A stretch of 60,538 nucleotides of DNA from Budvicia aquatica DSM 5075 = ATCC 35567 (GCF_000427805.1 NZ_ATYS01000034.1:1-60538); one strand, 5' to 3'; counted from the stretch's first letter, positions 27,046 through 37,731 are shown. Notes: generated by a model from the sequence alone, not told the origin. Program-made: numbers and translations.

Positions 27046-28455
27046 TTAAACGCTGTAATACAGTTCAAACTCCAACGGATGCGGCGCCATACGAACGCGA
27101 TTCATCTCGTCTTGTTTCAGCTCAATATAAGCATCGATAGAGTCATCAGTGAACACGCCACCGCGGGTTAAGAACTCACGATCGGCATCCAGACTTGCCA
27201 GCGCTTCTTCTAAAGAGCCTGCCACGGTAGGGATGTTTTTCGCTTCCTCTGCCGGTAAGTCATACAGGTTTTTATCCATGGCTTCGCCCGGATGAATTTT
27301 ATTGATGATGCCATCAAGGCCAGCCATCAACTGAGCAGCGAATGCCAAATATGGGTTAGCGGCCGGATCCGGGAAGCGAACTTCGATACGACGTGCTTTC
27401 GGGCTGGCAACCACTGGAATACGAATTGACGCTGAACGGTTACGGGCAGAGTAAGCCAGCATGACCGGCGCTTCATATCCCGGGACTAAACGCTTGTATG
27501 AGTTAGTCGTTGGGTTAGCAAAGGCATTGATTGCTTTAGCGTGTTTGATGATTCCGCCAATGTAATACAGAGCCATTTCTGACAGACCGCCGTATTTATC
27601 ACCGGCAAACAGGTTAGTCCCGTTTTTAGACAGTGACATATGGCAGTGCATACCAGAACCGTTATCGCCGACTAACGGTTTAGGCATAAAGGTCGCCGTT
27701 TTACCAAATGCGTGAGCAACGTTATGCACCACATATTTGTAGATTTGGGTTTCGTCTGCTTTTTTAGTCATGGTATTGAAGCGGGTAGCCACTTCATTCT
27801 GACCCGCCGTTGCAACTTCATGGTGATGGGCTTCAACAACCAGGCCCATTTCTTCCATGGTTAAACACATAGCAGAACGAATATCTTGTGATGAATCAAC
27901 CGGTGGTACTGGGAAGTAACCGCCTTTCACCATTGGACGATGGCCTTTGTTTCCGCCTTCGTATTTAGTTCCGGTATTCCATGCCGCTTCAATATCATCG
28001 ATATGATAGTAAGCACCTGCAATAGAGTTACCAAAACGAATATCATCAAACAGGAAGAATTCTGGCTCTGGTCCGAACAGCACGGTATCTGCGATACCGG
28101 AAGAACGCAGGAAGTCTTCAGCACGCTTAGAGATTGAACGCGGGTCACGCTCGTAGCCTTGCATGGTGCCCGGCTCAAGAACGTCACAGCGAATAATCAG
28201 CGTGGTATCATCAAAGAACGGGTCAAGCAGGGCCGTCGTTGGGTCCGGCATTAACACCATGTCGGATTCATTAATACCTTTCCAGCCACCAATAGAAGAG
28301 CCATCGAACATTTTGCCATCTTCGAAAAAGTCTGCATCAACCTGATGAGCTGGGATCGTAATATGTTGCTCTTTACCTTTGGTATCGGTAAAACGCAAAT
28401 CGACAAATTTTACTTCGTGCTCATTAAGCATAGTCAAAACATGTTCAGTAGACAT
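27046..28455 (-). CDS. glnA: Glutamine synthetase type I
   Basis: Dodecameric enzyme that makes glutamine from glutamate, ammonium and ATP. The sequence keeps the beta-grasp N-domain, the catalytic FDGSSI..., the [13 protein letters not shown]/metal motif and the adenylylation loop NLYDLP with Tyr398 (397 without Met). The 469 aa are identical in length to E. coli. First gene of glnALG; it assimilates ammonium of the kind the nrf operon produces, although Nrf is mainly respiratory. Confidence 0.98.
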   Translation of the reverse strand: MSTEHVLTMLNEHEVKFVDLRFTDTKGKEQHITIPAHQVDADFFEDGKMFDGSSIGGWKGINESDMVLMPDPTTALLDPFFDDTTLIIRCDVLEPGTMQGYERDPRSISKRAEDFLRSSGIADTVLFGPEPEFFLFDDIRFGNSIAGAYYHIDDIEAAWNTGTKYEGGNKGHRPMVKGGYFPVPPVDSSQDIRSAMCLTMEEMGLVVEAHHHEVATAGQNEVATRFNTMTKKADETQIYKYVVHNVAHAFGKTATFMPKPLVGDNGSGMHCHMSLSKNGTNLFAGDKYGGLSEMALYYIGGIIKHAKAINAFANPTTNSYKRLVPGYEAPVMLAYSARNRSASIRIPVVASPKARRIEVRFPDPAANPYLAFAAQLMAGLDGIINKIHPGEAMDKNLYDLPAEEAKNIPTVAGSLEEALASLDADREFLTRGGVFTDDSIDAYIELKQDEMNRVRMAPHPLEFELYYSV

Positions 28456-28518
28456 TGTTGTTCTCCCGGTGGCTGTATTATCTTTTCACATTTGGCATCG
28501 GTGCCATGGATAAAAGGT

Positions 28519-28536
28519 ATGCTATAATCATGCCAA
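28519..28536 (-). promoter_or_regulatory. glnAp2 sigma-54 promoter
   Basis: On the minus strand TTGGCATGATTATAGCAT has GG and GC elements exactly 10 nt apart, the -24/-12 pattern, with TGGCA and GCA intact. It lies about 65 nt upstream of glnA, as glnAp2 does in E. coli. Confidence 0.75.
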
Positions 28537-28620
28537 GTTTCTATTCATGGCTGTCAGATAGCCGTCTTCGGCCCTATGACAACAGAGTATGAACGAAAAA
28601 CATTTTTTTGCATCTGTTAT

Positions 28621-28637
28621 TGCACCAGAGTAGTGCG
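28621..28637. promoter_or_regulatory. NtrC enhancer site (proximal)
   Basis: TGCACCAGAGTAGTGCG: TGCACCA-N3-TAGTGCG, close to TGCACCA-N3-TGGTGCA. Centred about 120 bp upstream of the predicted glnAp2 start. Confidence 0.65.
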
Positions 28638-28651
28638 ATAACGAATGGGGT

Positions 28652-28668
28652 TGACCTTTTTTGGTGCA
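28652..28668. promoter_or_regulatory. NtrC enhancer site (distal)
   Basis: The minus strand reads TGCACCAAAAAAGGTCA: one perfect half and one partial. Its centre is 31 bp from the other site, nearly the same three-turn spacing as in the E. coli glnA enhancer. Confidence 0.6.
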
Positions 28669-28696
28669 ATTTGTGTTTTTTCTAAACGCTTTACAC

Positions 28697-28712
28697 CGTG
28701 AAAAGGATCACA
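28697..28712. promoter_or_regulatory. CRP site between glnA and typA
   Basis: CGTGA-AAAGGA-TCACA matches TGTGA-N6-TCACA at 9 of 10 positions. It lies about 60 bp upstream of where glnAp1 would start by comparison with E. coli, a promoter known to need CRP. Confidence 0.6.
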
Positions 28713-28818
28713 ATCCATCTAAACGATAGTTGTTTTTAATAGATCTTTGTGATCTTGTTTAGTACTTCGTCTAAAGTGTGTACAATAACGCGCTATTTCT
28801 AATGCCTGAGGCAAATCT

Positions 28819-30645
28819 GTGATTGAGAATCTACGTAACATCGCTATTATCGCGCACGTAGACCATGGGAAAACAACCCTGGTTGATAAGCTACTACAAA
28901 TGTCCGGAACTCTCGGAGACCAACGTAACGAAGCCACTGAGCGCGTTATGGACTCTGGCGATCTTGAAAAAGAACGTGGGATCACCATTCTGGCTAAGAA
29001 CACCGCCATTACCTGGAACGGTTACCGTATCAATATCGTTGACACTCCGGGACACGCCGACTTCGGTGGCGAAGTAGAGCGCGTAATGTCAATGGTTGAC
29101 TCGGTGTTGCTGGTTGTAGATGCAATGGACGGCCCTATGCCGCAAACTCGTTTCGTGACCAAAAAAGCCTTTGCTAATGGTCTGAAACCAATCGTTGTAA
29201 TTAATAAAGTTGACCGTCCTGGCGCGCGTCCTGACTGGGTTGTTGATCAGGTATTCGACCTGTTCGTTAACCTTGACGCAACCGACGAACAGCTTGATTT
29301 CCCAATTATTTATGCTTCTGCATTATTGGGTATCGCGGGTGACGACCATAACGAAATGACGGATAACATGGATCCCCTGTTTGAAGCTATCGTTAAGCAC
29401 GTTGCTCCACCGGACGTCGACAGTGACGGTTCGTTCCAGATGCAAATTTCCCAATTAGACTACAACAACTATGTTGGCGTTATTGGTATCGGTCGTATTA
29501 AGCGCGGTAAGGTTAAACCTAACCAGCAGGTCACTGTTATCGACAGTGAAGGTAAAACTCGCAACGGTAAAATCGGTAAAGTACTGGGCCATATGGGTCT
29601 GGAGCGTATCGAAGCGCAAGTGGCTGAAGCTGGCGACATCATCGCGATTACCGGTCTGGGCGAACTGAATATCTCTGATACGGTGTGTGATGTGCAAAGC
29701 GTTGAAGCTCTGCCAGCGTTATCCGTAGATGAACCAACCGTTACCATGTATTTCTGCGTAAACACCTCTCCGTTCTGTGGTAAAGAAGGTAAGTATGTGA
29801 CTTCACGTCAGATCCTTGACCGCCTGAACAAAGAGCTGGTGCACAACGTGGCACTGCGCGTTGAAGAAACTGAAGATGCCGATGCGTTCCGCGTATCTGG
29901 TCGTGGTGAACTTCACCTGTCAGTTCTGATCGAAAACATGCGTCGTGAAGGTTTCGAAATCGCGGTTTCTCGTCCAAAAGTTATCAACAAGATGATTGAT
30001 GGTCGTAAACAAGAGCCATTCGAAAACGTAACGCTGGATATCGAAGAACAGCATCAGGGTTCAGTCATGCAAGCCATGGGTGAACGCAAAGGCGACGTTA
30101 AGAACATGGTTCCGGACGGTAAAGGTCGTATTCGTCTGGACTACCTGATCCCCGCGCGTGGTCTGATCGGTTTCCGTACTGAATTTATGACTATGACTTC
30201 TGGTACTGGCTTACTGTATTCAACCTTCAGCCATTATGATGATGTGCGTCCGGGCGAAATCGGCCAGCGCCAGAATGGTGTACTGGTTTCTAATGGTCAG
30301 GGTAAAGCAGTTGCGTTCGCACTGTTCAGCCTGCAAGACCGCGGTAAGCTGTTCTTAGGTCACGGTGCAGAAGTGTATGAAGGCCAAATTATTGGTATTC
30401 ACTCACGTTCTAACGACCTGACAGTGAACTGCTTAACCGGTAAGAAGCTGACCAACATGCGTGCATCTGGTACTGATGAAGCGACTACGCTGGTTCCTGC
30501 AATCAAGATGTCTCTGGAGCAAGCTCTGGAATTCATCGATGATGACGAACTGGTTGAAGTAACTCCTCAGTCTGTGCGTATTCGTAAACGTTACCTGACT
30601 GAAAACGACCGTAAACGTGCTAACCGTGGCCCGAAAGAAGCCTAA
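28819..30645 (+). CDS. typA: Translational GTPase TypA/BipA
   Basis: Ribosome-associated GTPase involved in 50S assembly and stress adaptation. EF-G-like G domain with AHVDHGKTT (residues 11-19), [12 protein letters not shown] and NKVDRPGA, followed by domains II, III, V and the BipA-specific C-terminal domain ([21 protein letters not shown]...). Its 608 aa match the family. The start is GTG at 28819, as annotated in E. coli. Divergent from glnA, as in E. coli. Confidence 0.97.
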   Translation: MIENLRNIAIIAHVDHGKTTLVDKLLQMSGTLGDQRNEATERVMDSGDLEKERGITILAKNTAITWNGYRINIVDTPGHADFGGEVERVMSMVDSVLLVVDAMDGPMPQTRFVTKKAFANGLKPIVVINKVDRPGARPDWVVDQVFDLFVNLDATDEQLDFPIIYASALLGIAGDDHNEMTDNMDPLFEAIVKHVAPPDVDSDGSFQMQISQLDYNNYVGVIGIGRIKRGKVKPNQQVTVIDSEGKTRNGKIGKVLGHMGLERIEAQVAEAGDIIAITGLGELNISDTVCDVQSVEALPALSVDEPTVTMYFCVNTSPFCGKEGKYVTSRQILDRLNKELVHNVALRVEETEDADAFRVSGRGELHLSVLIENMRREGFEIAVSRPKVINKMIDGRKQEPFENVTLDIEEQHQGSVMQAMGERKGDVKNMVPDGKGRIRLDYLIPARGLIGFRTEFMTMTSGTGLLYSTFSHYDDVRPGEIGQRQNGVLVSNGQGKAVAFALFSLQDRGKLFLGHGAEVYEGQIIGIHSRSNDLTVNCLTGKKLTNMRASGTDEATTLVPAIKMSLEQALEFIDDDELVEVTPQSVRIRKRYLTENDRKRANRGPKEA

Positions 30646-30678
30646 TAAGTTACGTTATTACCGGTTGTTAAAGTAGAA

Positions 30679-30706
30679 AAAGAGGCAATGAAAATTGCCT
30701 CTTTTT
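30679..30706. terminator. Bidirectional terminator typA / yidB-like
   Basis: Perfect stem AGAGGCAAT/ATTGCCTCT with loop GAAA, A run before and T run after, between convergent genes. Confidence 0.92.
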
Positions 30707-30715
30707 TCGTCTGAA

Positions 30716-31105
30716 TTAACCGAAGAGTTTACCTTTTAGCATAGACAGACCGGCAGAAATCATATCGGCATTGCCGGGTTCCTGACCGTCAGGTGAAAGT
30801 TTGTTAACAATTTCAGGCAAAAATTGAGCAACAATACCTGAAGCCATCTGGCTATCAATACCGAGTTTTGCTGCCAGTTGCTGTAGTGCGTCACTGCTTA
30901 AAACCTGTTGTACCTGATCGCTGGAAATGGGCAGATTATTGCCGGTACTTATCCATGACTGAACGATGTCAGCCAGCCCGCCTTGGCGGAATTTGTCTAA
31001 CAGGCCGGAGATTCCACCCTGTTGTTCAACCCACTGCATAATCGCAACATAATCAACGGAACCTTTGCCGCCAAGCGCTCCGCCCAACTGATCTAATAAA
31101 CCCAT
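30716..31105 (-). CDS. YidB family (DUF937) protein
   Basis: A 129-aa protein of the YidB/DUF937 family: Gly-rich start MGLLDQLGGALGG, then helices with ...SSDQVQQVLSSDALQQLAAKLGI and a final QFLPEIVNKLSPDG signature. Function unknown; no signal peptide. It stands alone on the minus strand. E. coli yidB is elsewhere (near gyrB), so this may be a paralogue. Confidence 0.85.
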   Translation of the reverse strand: MGLLDQLGGALGGKGSVDYVAIMQWVEQQGGISGLLDKFRQGGLADIVQSWISTGNNLPISSDQVQQVLSSDALQQLAAKLGIDSQMASGIVAQFLPEIVNKLSPDGQEPGNADMISAGLSMLKGKLFG

Positions 31106-31553
31106 TCTGTGGCCTCTTTAATAAGCAAAACTATTGGATATCTTATTGGTCAAACCCAATATCCTGACGTTTTTTAATTTACTTATGCCCGGCGACGCTG
31201 ATAAATACGCGACAACCGTTCACAGGAGAAAGCATAAGATAACAAAAATATTATAGACCAGCGTTTGATGATATCGCATTTTTTATGGTTACTGACTGAG
31301 GTTTAAGGCGAAAAATTATCGCTTTAAAATGTGTCTATACAGGTTTTTATTGCGCGCCAGCACAGTATCCGTGTTTTGCTCTGTGCTAAAACAGAGACGG
31401 CGAATAATGGCATGCGGGTTAAACAATTATTCTGAAAGAGTTGTTAATACACTGTATTTACCTATTATTTTTATAATGCATCCGGCTTTCTGATGCGTAG
31501 AGGAAGATATCTGTGTTAGCGTAGCAATATGGAAAAACGATGAAATCGGGCGG
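31106..31553. other. Gene-free region upstream of yihX
   Basis: No gene, RNA or clear promoter pair is seen in these 450 nt. A weak stem TTTAAGGCGA/TCGCTTTAAA occurs at 31302-31328. In E. coli the yihL-yihW (sulfoquinovose) genes lie in this interval; none remain here. Confidence 0.5.
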
Positions 31554-31559
31554 GTGCAT

Positions 31560-32147
31560 ATGCTGTATATCTTTGATTTAGGTAATGTGATTGTCGATAT
31601 CGATTTTAAGCGGGTCTTAGGGGTGTGGAGTAATTTGAGCGGCACTCCTTTAGCGACGCTCTCTGAACGCTTTACTATGGGGCAAGCTTTCGAACAGCAT
31701 GAACGCGGAGAGATCGGTGACGAAGAGTTTGCTGATAAAATTTGTGCTGAACTCGGTGTATCGCTGAGTTTTGAACAATTTTCTGCCGGATGGCAGGCAA
31801 TCTTCGTTGGCCAGCGTAATGAAGTAGTAGATATTATGCAGCGCCTGAGAACCGAAGGGCATCGGGTTGTGGTGTTATCCAATACCAACTCACTGCATTG
31901 CCGCTATTGGCCGGAACAGTATCCACAGGTGGGTGAGTCAGCCGATCGAATCTATTTGTCTCAGGAGCTTGGTATGCGCAAGCCTGAAGCGAATATTTAT
32001 CGCTACGTTCTTGAGCAAGAAGGGACTACGCCGGAAAACACCGTCTTCTTCGACGATAACTACGATAATATCGTTGGCGCAACCGCATTGGGAATCACAT
32101 CTATACATGTTGTCGATAATAAGGTTATCCCCGCTTATTTTAACTAG
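31560..32147 (+). CDS. yihX: HAD-family sugar phosphatase YihX
   Basis: HAD-superfamily phosphatase; E. coli YihX hydrolyses alpha-D-glucose 1-phosphate. Motif I is FDLGNVIVDIDF (residues 4-15, the first Asp nucleophilic), motif II VVLSNTN, motif III around MRKPEANIY, motif IV FFDDNYDNI. Its 195 aa compare with 199. I start at the ATG at 31560 (MLYIFDLG, as in E. coli) rather than the GTG at 31554. Confidence 0.94.
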   Translation: MLYIFDLGNVIVDIDFKRVLGVWSNLSGTPLATLSERFTMGQAFEQHERGEIGDEEFADKICAELGVSLSFEQFSAGWQAIFVGQRNEVVDIMQRLRTEGHRVVVLSNTNSLHCRYWPEQYPQVGESADRIYLSQELGMRKPEANIYRYVLEQEGTTPENTVFFDDNYDNIVGATALGITSIHVVDNKVIPAYFN

Positions 32148-32253
32148 AATATAACCATACTCTTTGATTTTCCGTCAGCCGTAATGGCTGGCGGAGTGTC
32201 GGGCTTTGCAGTTTGCAACTGGCCAACGTGGTCTAATATTAGGCGAGAACCTC

Positions 32254-33144
32254 ATGCCGCATTTATCCCATATTCGTGGACCTAAAAAGATTCGCCCGAT
32301 TATTGCCTACGGACAATTACTGTGGACAAGGGCTAATCAAGATCGGCTGAGCGTAGTAGCAGGCAATTTAGCTTATATTTCTTTGTTATCACTGGTACCG
32401 CTGATTACGGTTGTTTTTGCGCTGTTTGCTGCCTTTCCGATGTTTTCTGAAGTAAGCGTTCAACTAAAATCTTTTGTTTTTACCAATTTTGTGCCGGCCG
32501 CCAGTGAAACTATTCAACAGTATCTGGAACGGTTTGTAGAGAATTCGAATAAGATGACGGCGATTGGTACCTGCGGTCTGATTGTGACAGCACTGTTGCT
32601 AATCAGCTCGGTTGACTCTGCGCTTAATGCCATTTGGCGCAGTGAACGACAAAGGCCCATCGTGTTCTCTTTTGCCGTTTACTGGATGGTTTTAACGCTG
32701 GGCCCGCTACTGGCCGGAGCCAGTATGGCAAGCAGTTCTTATCTGCTATCACTTGGTTGGCTGGATGTCAGCGAATTCAGCAATATGACCGATCGCCTGC
32801 TGCAAGTATTCCCGCTGTTACTCTCTTTTGTCTCCTTCTGGCTGATTTACAGTATTGTGCCTACGGTTAGCGTTCCGGCAAAAGATGCGGCCATTGGTGC
32901 GATAGTGGGGGCGGTATTGTTTGAGCTCTCTAAGAAAGGCTTTGCTCTGTACGTCACGCTTTTCCCATCCTACCAGCTGATATACGGCGTTTTGGCTGTG
33001 ATACCCATATTATTTGTCTGGGTTTACCTGAGCTGGTGTATTGTATTATTCGGGGCCGAAGTGACGGTAACATTAAGTGACTACCGTAAACTGCGTGAAG
33101 ATTATGACACCGATACCTCTTTAGATTCAGGAATAGAAAAATAA
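32254..33144 (+). CDS. yihY: YihY/BrkB family inner membrane protein
   Basis: Polytopic membrane protein of the YihY (formerly BrkB/RNase BN) family. About six membrane segments and the family signatures [34 protein letters not shown] and [23 protein letters not shown] are clear. The ATG at 32254 gives 296 aa (E. coli 290), with AGGCGAG eight bases upstream; the frame extends to a TTG at 32206. The old RNase BN assignment was wrong for this family; function is unknown. Its stop overlaps the dtd start (TAATG). Confidence 0.94.
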   Translation: MPHLSHIRGPKKIRPIIAYGQLLWTRANQDRLSVVAGNLAYISLLSLVPLITVVFALFAAFPMFSEVSVQLKSFVFTNFVPAASETIQQYLERFVENSNKMTAIGTCGLIVTALLLISSVDSALNAIWRSERQRPIVFSFAVYWMVLTLGPLLAGASMASSSYLLSLGWLDVSEFSNMTDRLLQVFPLLLSFVSFWLIYSIVPTVSVPAKDAAIGAIVGAVLFELSKKGFALYVTLFPSYQLIYGVLAVIPILFVWVYLSWCIVLFGAEVTVTLSDYRKLREDYDTDTSLDSGIEK

Positions 33145-33578
33145 TGATAGCGTTAATTCAGCGGGTAATCCGTGCTGATGTTGTTGTGGAAGGTCAGACA
33201 GTCGGAGCTATTGGCCACGGGCTTTTAGTGCTGTTGGGCGTTGAAAAAGATGATACGCCGGAAAAAGCCGATCGCCTGTGCGAACGCGTTCTGGGTTATC
33301 GGATATTCAGTGACGAACAGGGCAAGATGAATTTGAACGTTCAGCAGGCGGGCGGCAGCGTTCTGGTCGTTTCTCAGTTTACGTTAGTGGCTGATACGCA
33401 AAAGGGCATGCGACCGAGTTTTTCTCGCGGCGCAACGCCGCAGGATGCCGAACGTTTATATGATTATTTTAGCCAGCGCTGCCGGCTCCGTGTTCCGACT
33501 GAAAACGGCGTATTTGCTGCTGATATGCAGGTATCTTTGGTCAATGACGGGCCGGTTACTTTTAGCCTGCAGGTTTAA
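33144..33578 (+). CDS. dtd: D-aminoacyl-tRNA deacylase
   Basis: Homodimeric proofreading enzyme that releases D-amino acids and glycine from mischarged tRNA. The two catalytic signatures SQFTL (about residues 77-81) and NDGPVTF (135-141, with the Gly-cisPro of the cross-subunit loop) are intact. Its 144 aa compare with 145. Shares a base with the yihY stop. Confidence 0.97.
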   Translation: MIALIQRVIRADVVVEGQTVGAIGHGLLVLLGVEKDDTPEKADRLCERVLGYRIFSDEQGKMNLNVQQAGGSVLVVSQFTLVADTQKGMRPSFSRGATPQDAERLYDYFSQRCRLRVPTENGVFAADMQVSLVNDGPVTFSLQV

Positions 33579-33648
33579 TTGTCCGTTGCTGTTTATCTAA
33601 TAAAGCATTATTAATAATCAAAAAACCAATAATAAAAAGAGAGTCAGT

Positions 33649-34563
33649 ATGTATCACCTACGTGTCCCTGTTACTGAACAAGAGTTAAACGATTATTACC
33701 AGTTCCGCTGGGAAGTGCTGCGTAAGCCGTTGCATCAACCTATAGGTTCAGAGCGGGATGGCTATGATGCAATGGCCTATCACCAAATGGTGGTCGATAA
33801 TCAGGGGCAGGTTGTCGCTGTCGGACGGTTATATATTAATGCTGATAATGAAGGCTCTATTCGCTTCCTAGCGGTTGCCGCCAATGTTCGGGGCAAAGGG
33901 CTGGGGACGTTGCTGGCGATTACTCTGGAGTCGATAGCGCGGCAGGAAGGGGTTAAGCGCGTTGTCTGTAGCGCCCGCGAAGAAACAGTCCGTTTTTTTG
34001 AAAAATTGGGTTTTGTTAATCAAGGTGAAATAACCACCCCGCAGACCACGCCGGTACGGCACTTTCTGATGAGAAAAGCGATTGCTACATTAGATGACAT
34101 TCTTCACCGGCCTGACTGGTGCGCCCAATTACAAAAAGCCTGGCATAAGAATATTCCCTTGAGCGAAAAGATGGGGGTACGTATCACTCAATATACCGGT
34201 CAACGTTTTATTACTACCATGCCGGAAGCTGTGAATACCAATCTGCACCACACTATTTTCGCCGGAAGCCAGTTTTCATTGGCAACCCTGACCGGTTGGG
34301 GTCTTATCTGGTTACTGTTGCAGGAGCGCCAGCTAGGGGGGGATATTGTGTTAGTCGATGCCCATATCCGTTACCACAAACCGATAACCGGACGCCCGGT
34401 TGCGGTGGCGAGCTTAGATACGATGAAGGGAGACTTAGATCGCTTGGCCAGAGGGCGCAAAGCCAGAGTACAGCTGGAAGTTAAGCTATCAGGCGATGAG
34501 GACACTGGCTGTGTATTTGAAGGTACCTATATGGTATTGCCGGTCGAACATGATAGTAACTAA
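33649..34563 (+). CDS. yiiD: YiiD: GNAT plus hot-dog domain, malonyl-ACP decarboxylase family
   Basis: Two-domain protein of 304 aa. Residues 1-140 form a GNAT acetyltransferase domain ([14 protein letters not shown] acetyl-CoA loop); residues 155-304 form a hot-dog thioesterase-like domain ([16 protein letters not shown]...). E. coli YiiD (FabY/MadA, 329 aa) is next to dtd as here. Its C-terminal domain is reported to decarboxylate malonyl-ACP to prime fatty acid synthesis; that role is transferred from E. coli. Confidence 0.92.
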   Translation: MYHLRVPVTEQELNDYYQFRWEVLRKPLHQPIGSERDGYDAMAYHQMVVDNQGQVVAVGRLYINADNEGSIRFLAVAANVRGKGLGTLLAITLESIARQEGVKRVVCSAREETVRFFEKLGFVNQGEITTPQTTPVRHFLMRKAIATLDDILHRPDWCAQLQKAWHKNIPLSEKMGVRITQYTGQRFITTMPEAVNTNLHHTIFAGSQFSLATLTGWGLIWLLLQERQLGGDIVLVDAHIRYHKPITGRPVAVASLDTMKGDLDRLARGRKARVQLEVKLSGDEDTGCVFEGTYMVLPVEHDSN

Positions 34564-34582
34564 CCAGCCGTAGCGGCTGGTT
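34562..34582 (+). other. Hairpin after yiiD
   Basis: Perfect stem AACCAGCC/GGCTGGTT with loop GTAGC directly at the yiiD stop; no T tract, so a weak or Rho-assisted terminator or mRNA stabiliser. Confidence 0.5.
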
Positions 34583-34686
34583 GCCTGCTATCTCGGCTCT
34601 ATCGTTCAGCTTATAGCTTTCTACTCTGGTACCATGGGATCGTCGTTTATTCGTTTATGCCGATGATTATCTAAAGGAGTGGCGTC

Positions 34687-35676
34687 TTGTCCAAGGCTAA
34701 TCCCTACTTTGATCCAGCTAAAAAACATCATACACCCACCGGGTTTCGTAATTTAGAGCATGACCAAATCCATTCATCTGAAGACGTAAAACGTTGGCGC
34801 AAAGAGCGTAAAGAGAACGGCTTACCAAAGCCACCGGCTTTGGGTTATCAAGGGGTTATCGACCAATGGTGGCAGCAGGCTGATTTCAGTTTTTGTGATG
34901 ATGCGGTTTGGTGGTTAGGCCACGCGACTATGCTGTATCAGTTTGGCAGCGTACGGATCCTCACTGACCCGGTTTTTTCTAAACGGGCTTCTCCCGTCAG
35001 TTTCTATGGTCCTGCTCGTCGTACACCTGCGTCAGTAAGCGTTGAGCACTTGCCGCCAATTGACGTGGTGGTTATTTCTCATAATCATTACGACCATTTG
35101 GATTTGCCAAGCATCCGGCGTTTAGTGAAACATTCACCACAGGTTCGGTTTTTGGTTCCGCTGGGTTTAAAGCGACTCGTGGAGAAACAGGGTGCCCGTC
35201 AGGTTGATGAGCTTGACTGGTGGGACGACCGGACCATCAGCGGTATTACTTTTACCTGTGTTCCGGCCCATCACTGGAGCGTGCGCAGCCTGTGGGATCA
35301 GAACCAAACGCTCTGGTGTGGATGGATGATGCGAGTTAACCATAAAAATTACTATTTCCCGGGTGACTCAGCTTATTCATATACGCTAAAAGAGATTGCA
35401 GAAAGGCTGGGGAGCGTAGAGGTTGCGGCTTTGCCTATCGGCGCTTACGCGCCCCGTTGGATGATGAAAAACAGTCATATGGACCCGCAAGGGGCAGCTA
35501 GATTACATAATGACTTAGGGTGTCAGCGTTCATTTGCTATGCACTGGGGGGCGTTTGAGCTCTCCGATGAGGCATTGGACGAGCCACTGACTGAGCTGTC
35601 TGGCGCTCTGCTGGAGCAGAATATTTCACCGGACGATTTTCAAGTTATCAAGATAGGTGCGTACTTCCCGCTATGA
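34687..35676 (+). CDS. MBL-fold hydrolase (UlaG/NAPE-PLD-like)
   Basis: Metallo-beta-lactamase-fold protein of 329 aa. The metal motif is HNHYDHLD (about residues 136-143), with further ligand regions at WLGHAT, PAHHWS and FPGDSAYS. It resembles the N-acyl-phosphatidylethanolamine phospholipase D and YtnP/UlaG-like group; the substrate is not predictable. The start is TTG at 34687 with a strong AAAGGAGT site seven bases upstream, a case where the ribosome site decides the start. Stands alone between yiiD and the yicH terminator. Confidence 0.88.
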   Translation: MSKANPYFDPAKKHHTPTGFRNLEHDQIHSSEDVKRWRKERKENGLPKPPALGYQGVIDQWWQQADFSFCDDAVWWLGHATMLYQFGSVRILTDPVFSKRASPVSFYGPARRTPASVSVEHLPPIDVVVISHNHYDHLDLPSIRRLVKHSPQVRFLVPLGLKRLVEKQGARQVDELDWWDDRTISGITFTCVPAHHWSVRSLWDQNQTLWCGWMMRVNHKNYYFPGDSAYSYTLKEIAERLGSVEVAALPIGAYAPRWMMKNSHMDPQGAARLHNDLGCQRSFAMHWGAFELSDEALDEPLTELSGALLEQNISPDDFQVIKIGAYFPL

Positions 35677-35694
35677 TAACTTCCCGCTATGATA
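35663..35694 (+). repeat. 16-bp tandem duplication at a stop codon
   Basis: ACTTCCCGCTATGATA occurs twice head to tail (35663-35678, 35679-35694). The first copy holds the last codons and TGA of the MBL gene; the second is noncoding. Confidence 0.9.
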
Positions 35695-35726
35695 AAAGGA
35701 TACCGGCCATGAGCCGGTATCCTTTT
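35694..35726. terminator. Bidirectional terminator MBL gene / yicH
   Basis: 14-bp perfect stem AAAAGGATACCGGC/GCCGGTATCCTTTT with loop CATGA, between convergent genes. Confidence 0.93.
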
Positions 35727-35743
35727 TAGCCTAAGGACACACC

Positions 35744-37516
35744 TTACGGCATTACGGGTGTTTCTGTTAGCTGTTCTGCCGGTGAGCTTACCGAAACGTC
35801 ACTCTGCTGAATCACATTATTATCCAGCGGTACGTCGCCCGGCTCTGCTAAATACTGAGTTAACTGCTGGCTCTCAGCATTGACCATTTTTAGCGTCCCT
35901 TTCAGCGTGGGTTTGCCGGTAGTTTTATCTTTAAGATGACCATTGAGCTGAAGGTTGATATTGCCGTTACCGGTTAGCGGAATCGCCTGCCAGCCCCAAC
36001 TTTGTACTATATTTACCGGTACTGAACGACCGCTTAGCGTCAATTGCAATGGTCGTTCCGGCTGTTGGCCCAGCGTAGCTGTACCCTCGATCAGACCTTC
36101 TTTAGTAAACGCACTGCCCTCGGTGAAGCTAATGCTGTTCGGCGTCGCGGTTAAAACTAATGAAGGGTGGCGCAAATCGATTTTATTCAGCGTAGCTTCC
36201 GACGCATTAATATTTAGCTGACCTTCCCACAGACCAAACTGGCGATCTTTAATCATAACTAAATCGGTACCGCTGGCATCGACTGAGGTAAACTGGAACG
36301 GAAATTCCGGATTAATATCAATAAATATACTGCGATTAGTGCTGAACTTTGCGATACGCAGTTCCCGCAACCACTCGGGCTGCGGCTGTTGCAACTCATT
36401 CAACCATCCTTCCGGCAGGGTATACAGCAGTGAGGTTAGCGCGACATCATCCAGGGTTAGTACCTTAGTATTACGCTGCCATTCTCCGCTGGCCCGAACT
36501 AAACCATCCTGCCAACGGCTGCTGAATTGCTTAATTTTGACGGAGTCTTGTTCTAGTGCCAGATTCAGCACCGGGTTGGTCCAGTGCTGATCGCCATACA
36601 CGACATCAAATGCGCTCATCACGGCGGTGCCGGCAGAAGACTGCCAACTGCCTTTGATTAAATTCACATCCTTCAGCGACAGCGAAAAATCACTTAATGC
36701 CCACTCCTGTCCCTGAATATTGGTATTCAGCAAGTCGAGTCGTTTAATTTCAATATCAGCATTGCCGGGAAGTTGGGTTATCTGCTCCAGCAAAGTCCCT
36801 AAACTTAGGGTGCTTTGATACTTCACATCGCTCAGACGCAGGCTTTCAATCAGCCATTTTCCTTCCGCGCTACGCTGGCCGCTGGCGGTTAGCAATCCTT
36901 TACCCAGATCGGCGCCGACGTTATTAAATAAAATTTGGCGGTCTTTAATATCGCCCTGAATTAAGGCTCTTTCTGTCTCGATTCCGTTAACCACTAATTT
37001 ATCGGCACTTAGTTCAAAATGGCTATCGGTATTCGGCAGGTTCTGACCGGTTAATGACCAAGGAATAACCCCGGCATTGACCCGCTCACCCTGCATATTG
37101 AAATCGGCATTCTCAATATTCAGCGCCATATTACGCAATTGCAGGCGATCGCTGCTCAAGTTCAGCGCAGTCGCACTTTTAGATGATAAATCTAAAGCAC
37201 CTTCTTCCAACACCAGACTGGAAAAGTGGAATGGGGATTCCCATTGGTTAGCCGTGAGGCCCAGAGTTACTTTTTTAGCGATAAGTATCGGGGATTGTTC
37301 TTTTTGTTTTAGTTCGACACCATTTAGGACCACTTTAGACGGGTCAGTAATATCGTAATCGATATTGCCTAATGAGAGTTGGTAATGCGTGTTGTCATTC
37401 ACCCACTGACTAGCCCACTTGGCTGCGTAAGATGTTTGTCCGATAAAATAGACAGCCACCAGCGCCAGAAGTATCAGGCATAAAACAACGAATAATAATT
37501 TTCGGATGAATCTCAT
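35744..37516 (-). CDS. yicH: AsmA family protein YicH
   Basis: AsmA-family protein, anchored by one N-terminal membrane helix (residues 6-26) with a long periplasmic beta-rich domain. Members of this superfamily are thought to move phospholipids or affect outer membrane assembly. The similarity to E. coli YicH (569 aa) runs the full length (for example ALIQGDIKDR, RLQLRNMALN, GWQAIPLTGNGNINL). Here it has 590 aa. It lies downstream of xanP, as in E. coli. Confidence 0.92.
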   Translation of the reverse strand: MRFIRKLLFVVLCLILLALVAVYFIGQTSYAAKWASQWVNDNTHYQLSLGNIDYDITDPSKVVLNGVELKQKEQSPILIAKKVTLGLTANQWESPFHFSSLVLEEGALDLSSKSATALNLSSDRLQLRNMALNIENADFNMQGERVNAGVIPWSLTGQNLPNTDSHFELSADKLVVNGIETERALIQGDIKDRQILFNNVGADLGKGLLTASGQRSAEGKWLIESLRLSDVKYQSTLSLGTLLEQITQLPGNADIEIKRLDLLNTNIQGQEWALSDFSLSLKDVNLIKGSWQSSAGTAVMSAFDVVYGDQHWTNPVLNLALEQDSVKIKQFSSRWQDGLVRASGEWQRNTKVLTLDDVALTSLLYTLPEGWLNELQQPQPEWLRELRIAKFSTNRSIFIDINPEFPFQFTSVDASGTDLVMIKDRQFGLWEGQLNINASEATLNKIDLRHPSLVLTATPNSISFTEGSAFTKEGLIEGTATLGQQPERPLQLTLSGRSVPVNIVQSWGWQAIPLTGNGNINLQLNGHLKDKTTGKPTLKGTLKMVNAESQQLTQYLAEPGDVPLDNNVIQQSDVSVSSPAEQLTETPVMP

Positions 37517-37731
37517 GGCCTAGACCTGAATAAAATGTTGAGATGAAGCCCCTTTATGCCGTATTTACAACGCGATCACAATGAAAATAGTGAGAATATA
37601 TGTGTAAGGGCCGCGCTATTTTTAGCGCAATGGCAGATAAAGGAGGGGCAGATTTCACAATCTTCTTTGATCTTTGGCTACAGGATAATAGACATATTCC
37701 AATGCTGTTTTTTTGTTGAGTAAACAAAATT

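Noticed and set aside
28521-28530. TATAAT-like sequence on the plus strand near glnA
   Set aside because: It is the complement of the sigma-54 -12/-24 spacer, and no -35 or plus-strand gene fits.
31427-31888. 153-codon minus-strand frame across the start of yihX
   Set aside because: Antisense shadow of yihX, whose HAD motifs are unmistakable.
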